Origin: Bacteroidia bacterium
GTDB taxonomy: Bacteria > Bacteroidota > Bacteroidia > UBA4408
Reading direction: 5' to 3'
Assembly (NCBI GenBank): GCA_023262495.1
Contig: JALRAS010000008.1
Location: 1 to 47,266, forward strand
Length of the DNA: 47,266 bases
Shown here: positions 43,427-47,266 of the stretch, piece by piece
Layout: each line of letters starts with the position of its first letter
Numbering within the stretch: the stretch's first letter is position 1
Program-made: the position numbers and the translations under genes
Notes under the pieces: model-generated
Told to the model about the DNA's origin: nothing
The model's database searches: none
What the model saw: the letters and a program-made list of their open reading frames with translations, nothing else

Positions 43427-44401
43427 TTAATTTTGAGAGGCCTTAAATTTTTTAACGGCTTCAATCAATTTTGGAACTACTTCAAAAGCATCGCCAACTA
43501 TTCCATAATCAGCCGCCTTGAAAAAAGGAGCTTCCGGATCCTTGTTGATCACCACAATAGTTTTACTACCGTTTACCCCAGCTAAATGTTGTATGGCACC
43601 TGAAATACCAACAGCAATATATAAATTCGGACGAATAGCAATACCCGTTTGACCTACGTGCTCATGATGTGGCCTCCAACCTATATCAGACACCGGGCGT
43701 GAGCATGCTGTAGCTGCGCCCAATTGTTTTGCCAGGTCTTCAATCATTCCCCAATTTTCAGGACCTTTCATGCCCCTACCTGCCGAAACAACCAATTCTG
43801 CTTCAGGCAGTGATAACTCGTTTGACTCGCGCTTAACTTCTTTAACTTTTATTCTTGATGACAATAAGTCGGCAGGAACATCAAATGCTGTGGCAGCAAC
43901 AGCAGTGCCATCAGTTTTTACCTGAAACGAGTTGGGCAATAAACTGATTACTTTTTTAGCACTGTTTACTTGGTAAGTAGCGATCGCCTTTCCTGAAAAA
44001 ACATTTTTGTTTACTGTAAAAGCAGCATCTGTGGCGGGATAATCAACAGCACCCGGCACAAAACCTGCTTTCATGCGAGCAGCCAATCTTGGGGCTACCG
44101 CTTTTGCAGTTAAATCATTAGAGAAAATCACAATAGAAGCAGCCTCTGCCTCTACTGCATGATTGATTACACGCGTTAATACTTGCGAGTCGCTGGCATT
44201 AATTCCACTGTTGCTGATATGCAAAACTTTGCTTGCTCCTGCCTTACCCAAATCATCTAGTGAGGCATCACCCGCATTAATGATGAGCGCTGTGGCGGTT
44301 GTGCCTGTTTTGGAGGCAATTTGAGCCGCATAATTCACTGCTTCTAATGAAGCTTTTTTAATTTTTCCTTTTGAAACTTCGGTATATACTAGTACTGACA
44401 T
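43427..44401 (-). CDS. etfA: Electron transfer flavoprotein alpha subunit
   Basis: EtfA holds FAD and passes electrons from acyl-CoA dehydrogenases to the respiratory chain through ETF:quinone oxidoreductase. The 324-residue protein has an alpha/beta N-domain (VLVYTEVSKGKIKKASLEAV) and the FAD C-domain with VVSAGRGMKGPENWGMIEDLAKQLGA, ACSRPVSDIGWRPHHEHVGQTG and AIQHLAGVNGSKTIVVINKDPEAPFFKAADYGIVGD, all diagnostic. It follows etfB by 26 bases. The motif order is normal and no residue of the FAD site appears lost. Confidence 0.97.
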   Translation of the reverse strand: MSVLVYTEVSKGKIKKASLEAVNYAAQIASKTGTTATALIINAGDASLDDLGKAGASKVLHISNSGINASDSQVLTRVINHAVEAEAASIVIFSNDLTAKAVAPRLAARMKAGFVPGAVDYPATDAAFTVNKNVFSGKAIATYQVNSAKKVISLLPNSFQVKTDGTAVAATAFDVPADLLSSRIKVKEVKRESNELSLPEAELVVSAGRGMKGPENWGMIEDLAKQLGAATACSRPVSDIGWRPHHEHVGQTGIAIRPNLYIAVGISGAIQHLAGVNGSKTIVVINKDPEAPFFKAADYGIVGDAFEVVPKLIEAVKKFKASQN

Positions 44402-44427
44402 GATTTCTTAATGTTATAGGTTAAAAA

Positions 44428-45168
44428 TTAAATTACTTTGGCTTCGTTGTGCAACATGTCTATTAAACTGCCTGCGTTTTCTGCATCTATCATTTTACAG
44501 GTGGTGCGGCCTTGTGCCAAGGTATATGACTTAACTTCGGTAAGCTTATCGGCTGTAATAGCAGGTATTACATTTAAGGCCTTTGTACGAGCCGCCATAA
44601 TGCCTCTCATGTTTGGAATACGAGCCTCTGCCATACCTTTGGCAGCACTAATCACCAAAGGGAAATTACATTCAATAACCTCGGTGCCGCCATCTATATC
44701 GCACTCTACTGTTGCAGTTGTGCCTGCCACATCTAATTTTGTTGCCATCGAAACATAAGGCATATCAAGCAATTCGGCCAACATACCACCCAATGAAGAA
44801 CCATTGTAGTTAATGGTTTCTTTTCCGGCCAAAATGATATCGAAACCCCCTTGCTTAGCATAAGCTGCAATTTGTTCGGCCACAAAGAAAGTGTCGGTTG
44901 GTTCAGCATCTATGCGAACGCCATCATCTGCACCTATGGCAAATGCTTTTCTAATGATTGCCTCCATATCGGCACCACCAACACTTACAGTTGTTACGGT
45001 ACCGCCCAGTGTTTCTTTCAATTCAAGCGCACGAACAAGTGCATACCACTCATCGTAAGGATTTACAATATACTGCACATTGTTTTCGTCAAAGGCAGTG
45101 TTATTATCTTTAAACGCAATTTTGGCGGTTGTGTCAGGAGCTTTGCTAATGCAAACAAGTATTTTCAT
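44428..45168 (-). CDS. etfB: Electron transfer flavoprotein beta subunit
   Basis: EtfB binds AMP and, with EtfA, carries electrons in beta-oxidation and amino-acid breakdown. The 246-residue protein starts MKILVCISKAPDTTAKI and has NPYDEWYALVRALELKE and ILAGKETINYNGSSLGGMLAELLDMPYVS (the AMP-contacting and recognition-loop region). The ATG at 45168 follows a TAnnTTTG box by 29 bases. First gene of the etfBA pair. Confidence 0.96.
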   Translation of the reverse strand: MKILVCISKAPDTTAKIAFKDNNTAFDENNVQYIVNPYDEWYALVRALELKETLGGTVTTVSVGGADMEAIIRKAFAIGADDGVRIDAEPTDTFFVAEQIAAYAKQGGFDIILAGKETINYNGSSLGGMLAELLDMPYVSMATKLDVAGTTATVECDIDGGTEVIECNFPLVISAAKGMAEARIPNMRGIMAARTKALNVIPAITADKLTEVKSYTLAQGRTTCKMIDAENAGSLIDMLHNEAKVI

Positions 45169-45196
45169 TGACTATATGTTTTAATTAAAAAGTGTG

Positions 45197-45227
45197 CAAA
45201 TTTAATGAAATCAACAGATAATTAAAA
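45197..45227 (-). promoter_or_regulatory. Promoter of etfBA
   Basis: Minus-strand TAAATTTG at 45204-45197 is an exact TAnnTTTG with a T-rich TTTT about 19 bases upstream in place of a full -33. The leader would be about 20 bases. Confidence 0.55.
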
Positions 45228-45324
45228 TTGCAATTCGATACTGTACAAAAAAGTGTGTAAGTCTCAAAAAAACGATTTGGCCATAATTTGGCGTACAAGC
45301 CAAACAACAACTTATAGTTCTGTA

Positions 45325-45636
45325 CTAAGCCTGTGCGGCAGGCCCTCCAAAATTCATTGGGATGCTCGGGCCATCGGTATCTTTGATTACGCCAAATTGC
45401 GATTCAAATTTTGACACATTATCCTTAAGCGCCATCAATAATCTTTTGGCATGTTGTGGTGTAAGCAGCACTCTTGACTTTACTTTTGCCTTGGGCATTT
45501 GGGGCATTATCCTCACAAAGTCGATAATGAACTCCGAATTGCTGTGGGTAATGATTGCCAAATTACTGTAGGTTCCCTCTGCTATTTCTTCAGAAAGTTC
45601 AATATTTATTTCGTTTGGGTTGTTTTCGTTGCTCAT
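45325..45636 (-). CDS. DUF3467 protein
   Basis: A 103-residue protein without signal peptide. It shows the DUF3467 pattern: an acidic start (INIELSEEIAEGTYSNLAIITHSNSEFIIDF), then RIMPQMPKAKVKSRVLLTPQHAKRLLMALKDNV. It lies directly downstream of rpoC, a placement I know from other Bacteroidota. It has its own -7 box, and a terminator separates it from rpoC. Function unknown. Confidence 0.9.
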   Translation of the reverse strand: MSNENNPNEINIELSEEIAEGTYSNLAIITHSNSEFIIDFVRIMPQMPKAKVKSRVLLTPQHAKRLLMALKDNVSKFESQFGVIKDTDGPSIPMNFGGPAAQA

Positions 45637-45668
45637 AATTTATTGTTTTGATTGATTTTTTAATAGTG

Positions 45669-45676
45669 CAAATGTA
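45669..45676 (-). promoter_or_regulatory. -7 promoter box of the DUF3467 gene
   Basis: Minus-strand TACATTTG is an exact TAnnTTTG, 33 bases before the ATG at 45636. The region where a -33 element belongs lies in the rpoC terminator hairpin. Confidence 0.45.
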
Positions 45677-45681
45677 GGCAT

Positions 45682-45720
45682 AAAAAAAGGCGCAGCGTTT
45701 AATTTGCTGCACCTTTTTTA
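45682..45720 (-). terminator. Terminator after rpoC, near-symmetric
   Basis: On the minus strand GGTGCAGC (45713-45706) pairs with GCTGCGCC (45696-45689) with one G-T wobble around a nine-base loop, and a run of seven T follows. Flanking A and T runs extend the stem and make it work in either direction. Confidence 0.85.
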
Positions 45721-45737
45721 TCTTATACGATATCCTA

Positions 45738-47266
45738 CTAATCTTCCACCTCTTGACCAACACGCTCGCGCTTACTTGCCAATAAGCTGTCGTACTCTTC
45801 TTGAGAACCTACAACTATCTTTTCGTATTCGCGCAATCCTGTTCCGGCAGGGATCAAATGTCCTACAATAACGTTTTCTTTCAATCCGCTTAATGTATCG
45901 CGTTTTCCTGCAACAGCAGCTTCGTTGAGCACCTTGGTTGTTTCCTGGAAGGAAGCGGCACTGATAAAGCTTTGTGTTTGCAAAGAAGCACGTGTTATAC
46001 CTTGCAATATTTGCGTTGATGTAGCAGGAACAGCTTCACGGGCCTCAACTTGTTTTTTATCCTTACGCTTAAGCATACTGTTCTCGTCTCTTAATTTGCG
46101 CGCACTGATAATCATACCTGGTTTAAGCACCTCAGAATCTCCTCCGTCAACAACTACTTTCTTGCCAAAAAGCAAATCATTCTCTTCCATAAAATCGGCT
46201 TTATTAGCCAATTGTTTTTCAAGGAATCTTGTATCTCCCGGATCTTCAATTTCAACCTTACGCATCATTTGACGAACAATTACCTCAAAATGCTTATCGT
46301 TGATTTTTACACCTTGCAAACGGTAAACTTCTTGAATTTCATTCACAAGATATTCTTGTACCGCTGTAGGGCCTTTGATTGATAATATATCATCAGGAGT
46401 TATAGCACCATCACTTAGTGGCATACCTGCTTTAATGAAATCATTTTCTTGCACAAGAATATGCTTTGAAAGTGGCACCAAGTAGCGCTTCACTTCGCCT
46501 GTTCTTGACTCAACAACAACTTCGCGGTTACCACGTTTGATTTTACCAAAGCTAACTATTCCATCAATTTCTGTTACCACAGCCGGATTACTTGGGTTAC
46601 GAGCCTCAAATAATTCGGTAACACGTGGTAAACCACCTGTAATATCGCCCAGTTTACCTGATGCACGTGGAATCTTAACAAGAATTTGTCCAGCTTCAAT
46701 CTTATCGCCATCACCCACAATGATGTGAGCACCAACAGGGATGTTGTAGTTTTTGATAACCTCTTTTTTACTATTTACGATTTGGATAGCCGGATTTTTA
46801 GTTTTATCACGCGTTTCAATTACCACCTTTTCGGCAAATCCTGTTTGCTCATCGCTTTCTTCGCGATAAGTAACGCCTTCATCGAGCCCATCAAAAGCAA
46901 TTTTACCTGCCATTTCTGAAACAATTACCGCGTTGTATGGATCCCAATCACAAATCATGTCACCAGCCTTAATTTTCGCTCCTTCTTTAACATAAAGCGT
47001 TGCTCCGTAAGGAATGTTATTGGTATTCAATACAATCTTCGTATTGGGGTCAATAACACGAACCTCGCCCGAACGACCAATTACCACTACTGATACTGAA
47101 CCATCAGCGGCAACCCTGTCAATCGTGCGCATTTCTTCAAACTCAACAACACCCTCGTATTTGGCTTTTAACACCGACTCTGCAGATACGTTGCCGGCTG
47201 TACCACCCACGTGGAAAGTACGAAGTGTAAGCTGTGTACCTGGTTCACCGATAGACTGTGCTGCCA
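45738..47266 (-). CDS. rpoC: RNA polymerase beta' subunit, C-terminal part (5' end outside window)
   Basis: RpoC makes up much of the RNA polymerase active centre. The frame is open to the window edge and begins in [21 protein letters not shown], the universal trigger-loop/bridge region block. The remaining part includes SAN/insertion-type beta segments, [47 protein letters not shown], and the C-terminal [26 protein letters not shown]. The apparent GTG/ATG starts within it are internal. The gene ends in a terminator. Confidence 0.97.
   Translation of the reverse strand, partial: AAQSIGEPGTQLTLRTFHVGGTAGNVSAESVLKAKYEGVVEFEEMRTIDRVAADGSVSVVVIGRSGEVRVIDPNTKIVLNTNNIPYGATLYVKEGAKIKAGDMICDWDPYNAVIVSEMAGKIAFDGLDEGVTYREESDEQTGFAEKVVIETRDKTKNPAIQIVNSKKEVIKNYNIPVGAHIIVGDGDKIEAGQILVKIPRASGKLGDITGGLPRVTELFEARNPSNPAVVTEIDGIVSFGKIKRGNREVVVESRTGEVKRYLVPLSKHILVQENDFIKAGMPLSDGAITPDDILSIKGPTAVQEYLVNEIQEVYRLQGVKINDKHFEVIVRQMMRKVEIEDPGDTRFLEKQLANKADFMEENDLLFGKKVVVDGGDSEVLKPGMIISARKLRDENSMLKRKDKKQVEAREAVPATSTQILQGITRASLQTQSFISAASFQETTKVLNEAAVAGKRDTLSGLKENVIVGHLIPAGTGLREYEKIVVGSQEEYDSLLASKRERVGQEVED

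Noticed and set aside
30-47210. Apparent starts of thiL (base 30) and rpoC (47210)
   Set aside because: Both lie inside conserved motifs that continue to the window edges, so the genes are truncated by the window, not broken.
1-47266. tRNA/rRNA genes, transposases, prophage or restriction/defence genes
   Set aside because: I looked for tRNA-type TTCGA arms and known transposase or defence motifs and found none. A tRNA scan was not possible here.

Overview
The window is chromosomal DNA from a member of the Bacteroidota, AT-rich and close-packed. The placement rests on several independent signs: three large secreted proteins end in type IX secretion (T9SS) sorting domains; lipoproteins carry Cys-Lys-Lys after the lipobox; there are SusC-like/outer-membrane barrel, DUF5723, DUF6268 and DUF3467 proteins; malate dehydrogenase is of the LDH-like type; and many genes have a TAnnTTTG -7 box just upstream, the promoter type known from this phylum. 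A free-living relative of the Chitinophagales/Sphingobacteriales is plausible, but no marker here fixes the family. No tRNA, rRNA, CRISPR array, insertion sequence or prophage was seen. Almost everything is core metabolism and envelope biology.

Layout. 1-5.5 kb: end of thiL, tail-to-tail with murA (natural Cys-to-Asp active-site variant), a small Cys-rich secreted protein in its own transcription unit, a T9SS-exported M1 aminopeptidase with a small lipoprotein, and a FtsB/DivIC-like division protein. 5.5-10.4 kb: a GNAT/FemAB-like protein, an MMPL/RND transporter whose leader has two related palindromes, and mdh with a clear terminator. 10.4-19.9 kb: a tight eight-gene operon with five stop/start overlaps (lipoprotein, DUF5723 barrel, kdsA, T9SS propeller protein, SDR, GT-C-like membrane protein, class III aminotransferase, DUF6268 barrel).

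19.9-31.5 kb: on the minus strand a run of acyltransferase, pssA, purS, dCMP deaminase and S41 protease; then a G-rich/heptamer repeat, a T9SS-exported PQQ-type sugar dehydrogenase, an RmlD-like reductase (plus strand), a TonB-receptor-like barrel, and a DnaQ/GIY-YIG/UvrC-like fusion nuclease. 31.8-38.9 kb: lon, a GGGP-synthase-family enzyme with a phosphopantetheinyl transferase, a nine-unit WG-repeat protein, fabD and a LuxE-like adenylating protein. 39-47.3 kb: kbl, an aspartoacylase-like hydrolase with xseA, then on the minus strand a bifunctional-nuclease/UVR protein, etfA, etfB, a DUF3467 protein and the 3' end of rpoC.

How the genes fit together. Envelope building dominates: MurA (peptidoglycan), KdsA (Kdo for LPS), FabD and PssA (fatty acid and phospholipid), the GGGPS-family enzyme (G1P ether lipid), the GT-C-like protein and several barrels. 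T9SS cargo supplies extracellular hydrolytic and oxidative activity. Lon, the S41 protease, XseA and the fusion nuclease cover protein and DNA quality control. I see no defence system or clearly new multi-gene machine. The strongest leads are the coupled envelope operon, the repeat at 24.37-24.47 kb, the unnamed small protein near 2.2 kb, the palindromes around 6.7-6.9 kb and the fusion nuclease.
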